This document shows, in pieces, positions 35,615 to 43,831 of a stretch of 64,000 nt of DNA. The notes under the pieces were generated by a model. That model worked only from the letters and a program-made list of their open reading frames with translations. It was not told the DNA's origin and searched no databases. Numbering within the stretch: position 1 is the stretch's first letter; the number at the start of each line of letters is the position of its first letter. This stretch comes from JAAYOS01 sp050950785 (GTDB lineage Bacteria > Bacillota > Clostridia > Oscillospirales > JAAYOS01). The stretch spans positions 1 through 64,000 of the forward strand of contig JBMNIG010000012.1 of assembly GCA_050950785.1 (NCBI GenBank), written 5' to 3'. Position numbers and translations under genes: made by a program.

Positions 35615-37393
35615 TTATTGCTGATAATGCGCCGCCTGCGTGAGGAAAAGCTCCCTGTAGAGGTTTTCCGAATTCATCAAGTTCTCATGGGCATCAAAGG
35701 CTGCGACTTCGCCATTTTGCAGCAGCAATATCCTATCGCAAAACACTGACGAACTCATCCTGTGAGAAATAAAGATTGCTGTTTGGCCACTGATAAGGGA
35801 GTTAAAATCTTCATATATTTCCGCCTCAGCCAGAGGGTCAAGGGCAGCGGTCGGCTCATCCAGTATAATCAATGATGATCCCTTATACAACGCCCTTGCG
35901 ATAGCTATCTTCTGTTTCTCTCCACCAGACATATCTACAGCGTCATCGTAAATGCTTTTATCCAAAAGCGAGTGTACTCCGTTTGGCAGCTTTGCTATGC
36001 GCTCCGTCATTTCAATGTCGTCCAGGATCTGTTTGATTTTTTCCGTATCCGCTACCACATCACATGTATTTATATTTTCTTCAATAGTGAAGGGAAACAG
36101 CTGGTAATCCTGAAACACACTTGATATCTGACCTAAATAGTCACTGAGTTTATACCTTCTGATATCGATACCATTTACCAGAATTTCACCCTCTGTAGGT
36201 TCAAACAGACGGCAAATGAGCTTGACAATGGTGGACTTGCCTGCGTTGTTTAGACCTACAATGGATATTCTCTCACCTTTGTTTATCTTGAAGGAGACAT
36301 CCTTTAGGATCATAGGCTCAGAAGACGGGTATTTAAAACTTACATTTCGAAACTCTATCGTCTCAATTTCATCCAGCGTTTCACCGTCAGCAGAAATCTT
36401 ATCGCTGTCCGGTATTTCTATAAACTCAGCAAACGCTGTTAGGTGGCCAAGTTGCTGCATAGCATCAAGAACCGATGTAAAGGCCATTCGAAAAGAGCGT
36501 ATCAGCTCCTCGCTTGCATTGATATATACAGTAAAGTCACCAATTCCGATTCTTGCACCTAATTTATCTGTCAATACGCGCAAAGCAGCATACACGTAAG
36601 CGATCAGATTTATCGCACTAATTATAGCCGTCTGTTGCGCCGAAGCATTGCCACTTTTTCTTCGCAGCTCGCTTAGCCACTTTGATACCTCAAGATTTTT
36701 CTCAGCAAGCTTTTCAATGAGGATCTTATCAAGTCTGTACATCCGTATATCTTTTTGTGGGGCGAGACTAAATGCATTTGATGAATAATAGCTGTACTGC
36801 CTGTTTATTGGAATCAGTTCTGCAAGCACTTTCTGCTCTTCGGAAAGATATTTCTTCTGTACAAGTACAGTCAAAAAAGCAATTCCTAAAGAGATCAACA
36901 TATACACAGGACTGAAACTAAACATAATTCCCACAACAGTGCCCAAAGTCAGGATAGCCGATGTGAAACTCACAGCGCTATTGAGCAGCACATCAAGTGC
37001 GCCAAAGTTATTGACTGCAAAGGTTGCTCTTTCCTTTATATCAAGATATTTTGGGTCTTCAAGGTATTTGTAGTCGACGGACATTACCTTTTCAGAAAAT
37101 GCATGCTCCACATTATGTCTCAGTACTTCCCTTGATGTGTCCTGTTTTTTCTTTAGGTAGTTGCTTAGGATCTGCAGTATCAATTTGGCCGCTACAATGA
37201 CACAAATAACAGATAAAAACCACTCTATTCCTTTACTTTGTGTTAGCCTGTCGATAAGTAACTTGGGTATATAGATACCAATAACCGCCATTCCCGTTGC
37301 GACAAGTGAATTTAGCAGCACAAGGATCATATAGCTTGGGCGCAGTCGTAGAATCAGCCTCATGAAGTGCTTTAATACTACGCTTTTTTTCAT
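35615..37393 (-). CDS. Heterodimeric ABC exporter subunit (TMD-NBD)
   Basis: The 592-aa protein has six transmembrane helices in residues 1-320, then an NBD: Walker A GLNNAGKST, Q-loop FQDYQLFPFT, signature DMSGGEKQK, Walker B LIILDEPTA and the switch His in FISHRMSS. Its ATG overlaps the stop of the partner (37390-37393). With 37390-39228 it forms an exporter of the type found in multidrug or peptide export. Walker B ends in the catalytic Glu (DEPTA), so this is a competent site. Confidence 0.9.
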   Translation of the reverse strand: MKKSVVLKHFMRLILRLRPSYMILVLLNSLVATGMAVIGIYIPKLLIDRLTQSKGIEWFLSVICVIVAAKLILQILSNYLKKKQDTSREVLRHNVEHAFSEKVMSVDYKYLEDPKYLDIKERATFAVNNFGALDVLLNSAVSFTSAILTLGTVVGIMFSFSPVYMLISLGIAFLTVLVQKKYLSEEQKVLAELIPINRQYSYYSSNAFSLAPQKDIRMYRLDKILIEKLAEKNLEVSKWLSELRRKSGNASAQQTAIISAINLIAYVYAALRVLTDKLGARIGIGDFTVYINASEELIRSFRMAFTSVLDAMQQLGHLTAFAEFIEIPDSDKISADGETLDEIETIEFRNVSFKYPSSEPMILKDVSFKINKGERISIVGLNNAGKSTIVKLICRLFEPTEGEILVNGIDIRRYKLSDYLGQISSVFQDYQLFPFTIEENINTCDVVADTEKIKQILDDIEMTERIAKLPNGVHSLLDKSIYDDAVDMSGGEKQKIAIARALYKGSSLIILDEPTAALDPLAEAEIYEDFNSLISGQTAIFISHRMSSSVFCDRILLLQNGEVAAFDAHENLMNSENLYRELFLTQAAHYQQ

Positions 37394-39228
37394 ACTGCCA
37401 CCCCGTTTCCATCTCTGTAATACTTAGCCTGTGTCTCAAACATCTCTCTATAAAGACCGCCTTCAGCCATCAGTTCCTCGTGAGTCCCCGACTGACGTAT
37501 GCTTCCTCCGTCCAGTAGCACTATCCTGTCACAGAACCTTGTACTTGCAATTCTGTGGGAAATAAAGATCGATGTCTTACCCTGCATGATTTCGTTCATT
37601 TCCTTGTATATCTTCTCTTCTGCAAGGGCATCAAGAGAAGCTGTCGGTTCATCCATGATCATCAACTGTGTACCCGATTTATATAGTGCCCTGGCGATCA
37701 TCAGCTTCTGATTCTCCCCGCCTGAAAACACGACTCCGTCCTCATCGAGAACTTTCAGGACAGTTGTATCCATGCCCTTCGGTAAGTCTTTAACTTTATC
37801 CCAAAGTCCAACTTGTCTCAGGCACTGCTCTGTCCGATCCCTGTCTACAGTTTCAGATGCTGCGATATTTTCAACAACGCTAAATGCCAGGGGCTGCACA
37901 TCTTGGGATACCATGGTAATGAGTTTTTGAAGGTCACTCAACTTCATATCCATATAGTCTGTTCCGTTTATTAGGATCCGTCCTTCGGTTGGACGATAGA
38001 GTCCGCATAGGAGCTTTACCAGCGTTGTTTTACCGCTCCCGTTGATTCCAACAAGTGCAAGCTTTTCTGAAGGCTCGATGGTCAGATTCAGGTTGCGCAG
38101 CACATAGCGTTCGGTGCCAGGATACTTGAAGGACACATTTTCGAACTCTATGCGAATAGGTTCGTCTGCGCTAAAGGATTTATCCGAATTCTCTGTGATG
38201 AGACTTGTGTCCAAAAATTTGTACATGTCATCAACATAAAGAAGTTGATCTCTGATAAATCCAATGTCTGTAGCTGCTTCACGTAGTTTTACATTCAACA
38301 GCGATACTGCAACCAGGTACATTGAAAACTTGGCAACTGAAAGACTGCCTGATATTACGCCGGAAACTAAAAGTGCATACATTATCAGTTCAGCTATCAC
38401 TGAAGCTAAAGCAGTAAATAGGCTAAGTGAAAACTCCCGGTTGGCTATTCTGTTAAATACACCCTTATAGAATGCGATTTCTCTGCGGAATACAGCTGAA
38501 ACGCGACCACGTAGGTCAAACAAACGAATATCCTTACCGTATGCGAAGTTTGAACTGGTTTCAGATAGCCGCGATACACGCCTTTGAGCTTTGTTTAATT
38601 CCGGTTTCATGATGTGTCTGAACAAAGAAACCCTTTTAAGTACAAATACGCTCACAATCACTGAAAGCACTAATACCAATACTATCAACGGATTAAAAAG
38701 TGATATGACTACAGCAAGAAACAGTATTGAAATTACTTTCCCACATAATTCGAACAGCTTATGATAGATTCCCTCAATGCCTGAGACATTGTTTGATACG
38801 GCGTCAAAAGCCGATTGCCTTTCATCAAAGAAGCTTGCATTCTCATAGTTGGCGTAGTCCATTGTGAGTAACTTATTGAACATTTCACGAACGATCTCCA
38901 TTCGCAAGTACGCAAACCGACCCCAGCTACGACTTTCCGACATTACAGAGATAATTTTCAGCATTGTGGACAGACCTATGTATACAGCAATTGCAACCAA
39001 TACGCTTCCCGTTGCAGCTTGAGCATCGGTCATCCTTCCAATGATGATTTGAAGTGCAAACACCGACAACACAGGTTCAAAGCCTGTTGTCAAAGCATTG
39101 ACTGCCGCATATGCAAAAATGGCAGGGTCGTTTGTCCGCACATCTGAAATCATTCTTCTGATACTTTTATATTTCCGTTTCGATTTCTTTTGGGATGTTT
39201 TCATAGCATCAAGTGTATTTGCACTCAT
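37390..39228 (-). CDS. Heterodimeric ABC exporter subunit (TMD-NBD)
   Basis: The 612-aa protein has six helices (about residues 35-330) and an NBD with Walker A GINGSGKTT, signature FSGGENQK, Walker B LMIMDEPTA and FISHRIAST. The signature is FSGGENQ, a variation on the usual LSGGQ, and the partner has MSGGEKQ. Its ATG overlaps the regulator stop by 4 bp. Genes 35615-40412 thus form one operon: regulator, then two half-transporters. Confidence 0.9.
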   Translation of the reverse strand: MSANTLDAMKTSQKKSKRKYKSIRRMISDVRTNDPAIFAYAAVNALTTGFEPVLSVFALQIIIGRMTDAQAATGSVLVAIAVYIGLSTMLKIISVMSESRSWGRFAYLRMEIVREMFNKLLTMDYANYENASFFDERQSAFDAVSNNVSGIEGIYHKLFELCGKVISILFLAVVISLFNPLIVLVLVLSVIVSVFVLKRVSLFRHIMKPELNKAQRRVSRLSETSSNFAYGKDIRLFDLRGRVSAVFRREIAFYKGVFNRIANREFSLSLFTALASVIAELIMYALLVSGVISGSLSVAKFSMYLVAVSLLNVKLREAATDIGFIRDQLLYVDDMYKFLDTSLITENSDKSFSADEPIRIEFENVSFKYPGTERYVLRNLNLTIEPSEKLALVGINGSGKTTLVKLLCGLYRPTEGRILINGTDYMDMKLSDLQKLITMVSQDVQPLAFSVVENIAASETVDRDRTEQCLRQVGLWDKVKDLPKGMDTTVLKVLDEDGVVFSGGENQKLMIARALYKSGTQLMIMDEPTASLDALAEEKIYKEMNEIMQGKTSIFISHRIASTRFCDRIVLLDGGSIRQSGTHEELMAEGGLYREMFETQAKYYRDGNGVAV

Positions 39229-40412
39229 AATAAAATCCTCTTCCCTATTTGATCACCGTTACCGGACGCTTGCCTTTCGCTAGGCATTTCGCCGTTTTCG
39301 CTGTCTTTCCTGGTTTCACATTTCTCCTGTTCCTTGCTCATCTCAGCTATCTTCAACAGCAGCGACGCCATGCTTTCGAATTCTTCAGCGTTGATTTTAT
39401 AGAAGACTTTCCTTCCCGAGATTTGAAATTTTAGGAGCTTCGCCTCGATCATTTGCTTTATGTGATGGGATGTTGTTGCTCCGGAAACACCTAATTCATC
39501 TGAAATCTCTCGCAGAAACATCGGTCTCTGAGTGAGAAGTCGAATGATTTTCAGTTTGTTGCCGTCGGCAAGGGCTTTCATCCAGATAAGTGGCTGCTCC
39601 TCAATTTTATCTGCCTCTTGTTTGAGGTCGGTTAGCAACTCAAAATCAATACCCATAATAGCGTGAACGATTTCTCTGTCATAAAATGGGCTAATTAAGT
39701 GCAGTGCATTTAGACTAACTACGCTGACTTGGAAAATAACTTCGGTAGCTCCAATAGATTCAATCTGATTGATATGTCTCCTTAGTGCTGCCTGGCTTTC
39801 CTGGCCATTGTCAGCGCTATACTTGGATACGACACTTTCATATTTATCCTTAATTAATCCGTAGTTTCGTCGAAGGACATCCTCAACTCTACAAAACATC
39901 TCGCTTATTCGTTCAAAGGATTGGTCAGCCACCTGAAACAGCGTCATCAACTGCATTTTATCAGAATCGTTCCAACTCGTTTTGGATAGAGCTTCAAACA
40001 TGTTTGCAATGTTTGCCTCAGAGTTGAAATCAATTTTTTCTTCATCCTCATCGACCTCTATCATTTCAAGAAGTGCATGATAGTACAAAGCCTTTTTGTA
40101 ATCCTCGACTTTTAGCTTTTTGGCACTATCGATTCCAAGTGACACTAGTGCAACGCTGCCGAAATTTCGTTTATGAAAGTAGGGTTCCAAATCTGTGTAC
40201 TCACGCAGAATCTTGCGTGTTTCCTTGTAAATGGTTTTCAAAAACGAGACTGTTGCACCAAGTCTTTCACCTATCTCCTCCCTTGTCATATTGTAGGAAG
40301 CAGGGTCGGTTATAAAGTCCATTGGGTAGCCTTCTCTATCCAAAAATCCCTGTGAAAGAAGCGTAATTGTCTCAAAAAGCCAGTTTGGCTGAGTTCTTAC
40401 AATGTTTTTCAT
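39225..40412 (-). CDS. ArsR-type winged-helix regulator of the exporter operon
   Basis: Start ATG 40412 follows AGGGAGG; the longer frame to 40487 reads through the promoter region. The 395-aa protein has a long N-terminal domain (about 260 residues, unassigned, possibly ligand-sensing). The winged helix is ALADGNKLKIIRLLTQRPMFLREISDELGVSGATTSHHIKQMIEAKLL, the ArsR fold. The rest of the C-terminus is charged. It is probably a repressor that releases on ligand binding. The dyad around the -10 box at 40496-40513 is the likely operator. Confidence 0.82.
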   Translation of the reverse strand: MKNIVRTQPNWLFETITLLSQGFLDREGYPMDFITDPASYNMTREEIGERLGATVSFLKTIYKETRKILREYTDLEPYFHKRNFGSVALVSLGIDSAKKLKVEDYKKALYYHALLEMIEVDEDEEKIDFNSEANIANMFEALSKTSWNDSDKMQLMTLFQVADQSFERISEMFCRVEDVLRRNYGLIKDKYESVVSKYSADNGQESQAALRRHINQIESIGATEVIFQVSVVSLNALHLISPFYDREIVHAIMGIDFELLTDLKQEADKIEEQPLIWMKALADGNKLKIIRLLTQRPMFLREISDELGVSGATTSHHIKQMIEAKLLKFQISGRKVFYKINAEEFESMASLLLKIAEMSKEQEKCETRKDSENGEMPSERQASGNGDQIGKRILL

Positions 40413-40461
40413 ATGAAAACGCCTCCCTAAAATAGTGATTATGCATCTAGAGCATTGGATA

Positions 40462-40479
40462 GTTATATCGCTATATAAC
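40462..40479. promoter_or_regulatory. Second inverted repeat upstream of the ArsR gene
   Basis: GTTATAT (40462-40468) and ATATAAC (40473-40479) form a 7-bp dyad with spacer CGCT. It is just downstream of the promoter, in the 5' untranslated region of the ArsR operon, and may be an additional operator. Confidence 0.5.
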
Positions 40480-40495
40480 AAATACATCTTTCTAT

Positions 40496-40530
40496 GTTAG
40501 AATAATATCTAACATTTCATTGGTTGTCAA
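40496..40530 (-). promoter_or_regulatory. ArsR-operon promoter with dyad bracketing the -10
   Basis: On the minus strand TTGACA (40525-40530), a 17-bp spacer and TATTAT (40502-40507) form a near-consensus promoter. GTTAGA and TCTAAC lie directly on each side of the -10 box (40496-40513). Binding to this dyad would cover the -10 and repress. Confidence 0.72.
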
Positions 40531-40698
40531 GTATTCCCTTAGATATTTTTCTAATAGTTTTAGTGTCATTTCTTAGACAACTGTCGTGGTTTGATTTTGG
40601 GCATATGTATTTCGTCACATCTATATTGCATCACAGGGCAAACACCAATTTTCGATTGTTGACGCCTGAATTCACGTACTGCTCAATAAATAAAGGAA

Positions 40699-40741
40699 AG
40701 CAGCTCTATTATCTATCTCTGTTTTAGATAATAAAGCTGCT
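40699..40741. terminator. Hairpin between the ArsR promoter and the IS605-type end
   Basis: AGCAGCT...ATTATCTA pairs with TAGATAAT...AGCTGCT (outer 7 bp plus inner 8 bp). A short GCATTTC follows. Confidence 0.5.
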
Positions 40742-40857
40742 GCATTTCTGTATGGGTGATGGCACACCCTTAACTTTGGGGGACTAAGGATACCGGAAAC
40801 GGATTTCCGATCACCACCTAAGAATCCCCTGGCTTTAGTCATGGGGAGTGTCAATTG
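40742..40857 (+). mobile_element. Solo IS605/IS200-type right end (omegaRNA-like), no transposase
   Basis: The stretch contains GATGGCACACCCTTAACTTT, ACCGGAAACGGATTTCCG, and the hairpin CCCC-TGGC-TTTA-GTCA-T-GGGG (40826-40846), ending AGTGTCAA. These are hallmark sequences of IS605-family right ends and of the omegaRNA scaffold that guides TnpB. No TnpA or TnpB ORF lies nearby. It is an orphan end. Confidence 0.6.
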
Positions 40858-40874
40858 TACAGGTTTCTTGCTTG

Positions 40875-41450
40875 TTATGTTTTAGCTAATTGCTTGCTGC
40901 GCTTTTGGACAAACTTTATAAAGTTATTTGCTTGTTCTTCTAGAAACTGCATACTGCTTGCCAAGTTCAATTTGCCCTGATCAAGCAGTTGAAATGCGTT
41001 GGGAATAGTAACTCTGGGCACGTTCATAACTTCCATATTCAAAAAGTTGATTAGGGTTATCAGATGGTCTTGAGCTACTACTGTTCCGGCAAAGCTGGGA
41101 GAAATACCGCTGATAACAGCAGGCTTGCCGGACAGGACTTGTGGCTCATCATCACTGATCGGGCGGGACAACCAATCTATCAGGTTTTTCAGCACACCAG
41201 GGAAATAATGGTTGTACTCCGGTGTAAAAAACCATATCCCGTCTGCAGACTTCACTGCTTCACGTACGCGTTTCACAGGGTCCGGTGCCGGAAATTCAAT
41301 GTCTTCATTGAACAGGGGTACATCTTGATAATCAAGAAATTCAAAATCTGCTCGATCATTTACCAGTTCTTTAGTCGCTTCGGCCAATTTGCGGTTCAGA
41401 GAATCTTTACGCAGCGATCCTACTATAGCCAATATTTTTACTTTTTCCAA
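40875..41450 (-). CDS. NADPH-dependent FMN reductase
   Basis: TTG at 41450 sits 8 nt after GAGGGG; GTG at 41459 is possible. The about 191-aa protein has ILAIVGSLRKDSLNRKLAEA (FMN phosphate loop), FTPEYNHYFPGVLKNLIDWLSR (second flavin contact) and GKPAVISGISPSFAG, the pattern of chromate/quinone reductases. It is a cytoplasmic flavodoxin-fold dimer. Monocistronic, with no clear regulator nearby. Confidence 0.88.
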   Translation of the reverse strand: MEKVKILAIVGSLRKDSLNRKLAEATKELVNDRADFEFLDYQDVPLFNEDIEFPAPDPVKRVREAVKSADGIWFFTPEYNHYFPGVLKNLIDWLSRPISDDEPQVLSGKPAVISGISPSFAGTVVAQDHLITLINFLNMEVMNVPRVTIPNAFQLLDQGKLNLASSMQFLEEQANNFIKFVQKRSKQLAKT

Positions 41451-41459
41451 CAGTGTCAC

Positions 41460-41667
41460 CCCTCTATTTTTTTATGAAATTCTAGTGGATTCAAAATTGA
41501 AACGCGTATTCAAGTACATACCATTATTCTATTGCATTATCGACACATATACAATCAATAATTCTTTTTAGTGGTCTACTTCTCATTTTGGCCTTAATAA
41601 ATTGAAATCACAAAACTGTTCACAATAATGGACTCACAATAAAACATTTCATACTCCACTAAGAAAC
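41460..41667. other. AT-rich intergenic region
   Basis: About 210 bp, AT-rich. It probably holds the FMN-reductase promoter. No ORF or repeat is seen. Confidence 0.3.
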
Positions 41668-42258
41668 TCAAGAATCAGACAGAAGAACCGTCTCCCTGTC
41701 TCGTTTTACTTTTATTATTCGATTAACTCTTATCTTACTTATCATCAAAACAGATAACACAAGGGACAGAACCAAAAACAATACAGTAAATTCCGCAGTA
41801 ATTTCACTATGTAAGTATCTGTTGATAAGCAGTGTTGTATTCATGATAAAACCCGCGGCAGTAATCGGAAGGCCGGCAAAACATTCGCAGTTCTTCTGTA
41901 AGTTATAGCGTGCCAGACGAAATCCACCAGCAAGCGGATAACATAGTAGGATCAGTAAAATATACCAAGGAGCGGTTTTGGTGTTGGAAATAAATATCGC
42001 AACGGGTGCTACCCCAAACGTGATGAAATCTGCAAATGAATCAAGTTGCTTGCCCATTTCGGAAGAGGCGTTGAGGTATCTTGCCAGATGACCGTCCAAC
42101 ATATCGAAAATGGCCGCTATATAGATCATATAACATACTAACTTGACATCGTATATCGAGTTTTGACTTATCATTAAAAAACATACTATAAAAACGCCAA
42201 TTGCCATGTTAGCAAATGTAAGTGCATTAGGTAAATATCTTAATTTAGATGATTTCAT
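41668..42258 (-). CDS. pssA: CDP-alcohol phosphatidyltransferase (phosphatidylserine synthase type)
   Basis: The 196-aa membrane protein has the full CDP-OH motif D-x2-DG-x2-AR-x8-G-x3-D-x3-D at about residues 52-74 (DMLDGHLARYLNASSEMGKQ, then LDSFAD). There are six predicted helices. It would transfer a diacylglyceryl-phosphoryl group from CDP-DAG to serine or another alcohol. Size and the LPNALTFANM start suggest PssA. Its start overlaps the UPF0104 stop by 14 bp, and it is the last gene of the feo operon; head-group specificity is not provable here. Confidence 0.82.
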   Translation of the reverse strand: MKSSKLRYLPNALTFANMAIGVFIVCFLMISQNSIYDVKLVCYMIYIAAIFDMLDGHLARYLNASSEMGKQLDSFADFITFGVAPVAIFISNTKTAPWYILLILLCYPLAGGFRLARYNLQKNCECFAGLPITAAGFIMNTTLLINRYLHSEITAEFTVLFLVLSLVLSVLMISKIRVNRIIKVKRDRETVLLSDS

Positions 42259-43216
42259 CTTTTCTCAATCTCACTTTCCAAACACCGGCGTACAAAAGAC
42301 TGATAAGAATAACAAACCAAAAGGTAATGAATCGAAAAAGTAAAGTAATTGCTAAAGCCTGACCGTGGGTTATATGCATCGCGATCAACAGGCTTGTCAT
42401 CGTAGCTTCAAAGCTTCCAACTCCACCGGGGAGCAGTGGTATCATCCCTACCATATATGAAATAAACGTAACTCCAGTAAGCAAAACCCAATCATAGCTC
42501 GTTGTAAACAAACTAACCAGTAAAATCATTTTCAGCGGGAACAATGCCCAAATAGCAAAGGATAGTAGAAACTGCTTATGCATCTCCCCTTTAATGCTTT
42601 TCAAGACTTTGATATTGCTTAGTAATGTAATAAAAAATCGATGCAAAATGCCTGTGAACTTATGTCTAGGTGTTATAATCCTGAGTTTATTCTCTAAAAA
42701 TGAGGTGAATGCGAAAATAGCAACCAATACAACGGTCAAAGCAATAAGAAAGAAATAGACTATAACTTTAACTATAATATCCTGGAAAAACTCGATTCTA
42801 CTTGAGACATGTGCAAATGCAAACAAATTTATAATGAAAAAGCTAAAGAAACTGACCATCTTTTGAATCGTGACCAGAGTAGCCGCCTGATGCGCTGAGT
42901 AGTTCAACTCACTTTTCAAGAGTACAGCCCGGGTTACTTCTCCCCCAACCTTTACTCCGGGTGTAACACATTCAACGATCATGCCCCTTGCGTTGACATA
43001 CAGCATTTTCGCGAAACTATGTTCCCCGCCCATGATCTTTCCGATCCTACACCACTGAGCGTTCACAAGCAGCTGGCTGATAACCTGTAATAGTAATAAT
43101 CCTATAAAAGCGAAAAGCGGCACATGACTTACACTCATGAAAAAGCTTGAATAATCAAAGTGCCAAAACATCACAAGCAAAAGAATGGAGAGTAAAACTA
43201 ACCCCAGCCTCTTCAT
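42245..43216 (-). CDS. UPF0104/lysylphosphatidylglycerol-synthase-TM-like membrane protein
   Basis: The 323-aa protein has about eight helices, including VTPGVKVGGEVTRAVLLKSE (the conserved PGxxGGExxR-type motif) and MVGMIPLLPGGVGSFEATMTSLL (PGGxGxxE motif). The family, related to the flippase domain of MprF and to AglD/YbhN, is linked to lipid or lipid-linked sugar handling. It is 15 bp downstream of the methyltransferase and overlaps pssA, so it probably acts with those genes on a membrane lipid. Confidence 0.78.
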   Translation of the reverse strand: MKRLGLVLLSILLLVMFWHFDYSSFFMSVSHVPLFAFIGLLLLQVISQLLVNAQWCRIGKIMGGEHSFAKMLYVNARGMIVECVTPGVKVGGEVTRAVLLKSELNYSAHQAATLVTIQKMVSFFSFFIINLFAFAHVSSRIEFFQDIIVKVIVYFFLIALTVVLVAIFAFTSFLENKLRIITPRHKFTGILHRFFITLLSNIKVLKSIKGEMHKQFLLSFAIWALFPLKMILLVSLFTTSYDWVLLTGVTFISYMVGMIPLLPGGVGSFEATMTSLLIAMHITHGQALAITLLFRFITFWFVILISLLYAGVWKVRLRKDEII

Positions 43217-43231
43217 ACTAAATACTCTCCC

Positions 43232-43792
43232 TTAAGACTTAATGAACAGTGCAGTACTTTCGACATTTCTCCAGTTATGAAACACTTTGCGACTGCAAGC
43301 ATGAAACGTAGAACGATCACCGATGGAATAGAGTTTTGATAAACCTTTTTTGGGTAAGCGAACTAGGATTTTTGCACCCTGCCTGCACCCTTGTTTAATA
43401 TGAGAAAAAACTTTTTCTATGGGGCTCACTTGTACAGCCATATGGATCACATTATAGTTTTCGGGTGAAATCTCATTTCCATCAGTATGTAAAATATCTA
43501 TTGAATCTTCATAATCCAACTTTCGTATCAGGTTCCTGGCAACGCGAACGCAGTGGTCATCGTTGTCGATAATTGTCACATGAGCACCAGTGCACTCATG
43601 CAACAATATTCCACTAAAGGGACAGGGTCCTCCCCCTATACATAAAACTCTATCTGTAGGCCTTATATCTGCTAAAGCAACCTCTGCTTTGACAAGCCTT
43701 TTATAGTAGAGTGATATGGCTCTATAAATCGAACCATTTTTCGCTGCTACGCGTTCCAAAACCTTGGTTGTTTTCGGTATGAATTTAGCCAT
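43232..43792 (-). CDS. SAM-dependent methyltransferase-like (nicotianamine-synthase-like) protein
   Basis: The 186-aa protein has a SAM-binding motif VLCIGGGPCPFSGILLHE, followed by AHVTIIDNDDHCVRVARNLI and VIHMAVQVSPIEKVFSHI. The GGGPxPxxGIxL loop resembles nicotianamine synthase/aminocarboxypropyl-transferase-type enzymes rather than a standard GxGxG methyltransferase. It is 39 bp downstream of feoB and 15 bp upstream of the lipid membrane protein. The reaction is unknown; methylation or aminopropyl transfer to a head group or metallophore is inference. Confidence 0.6.
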   Translation of the reverse strand: MAKFIPKTTKVLERVAAKNGSIYRAISLYYKRLVKAEVALADIRPTDRVLCIGGGPCPFSGILLHECTGAHVTIIDNDDHCVRVARNLIRKLDYEDSIDILHTDGNEISPENYNVIHMAVQVSPIEKVFSHIKQGCRQGAKILVRLPKKGLSKLYSIGDRSTFHACSRKVFHNWRNVESTALFIKS

Positions 43793-43831
43793 AACAAAAG
43801 CTACCCTCTTCTTACAATAGTTAGATATAAA

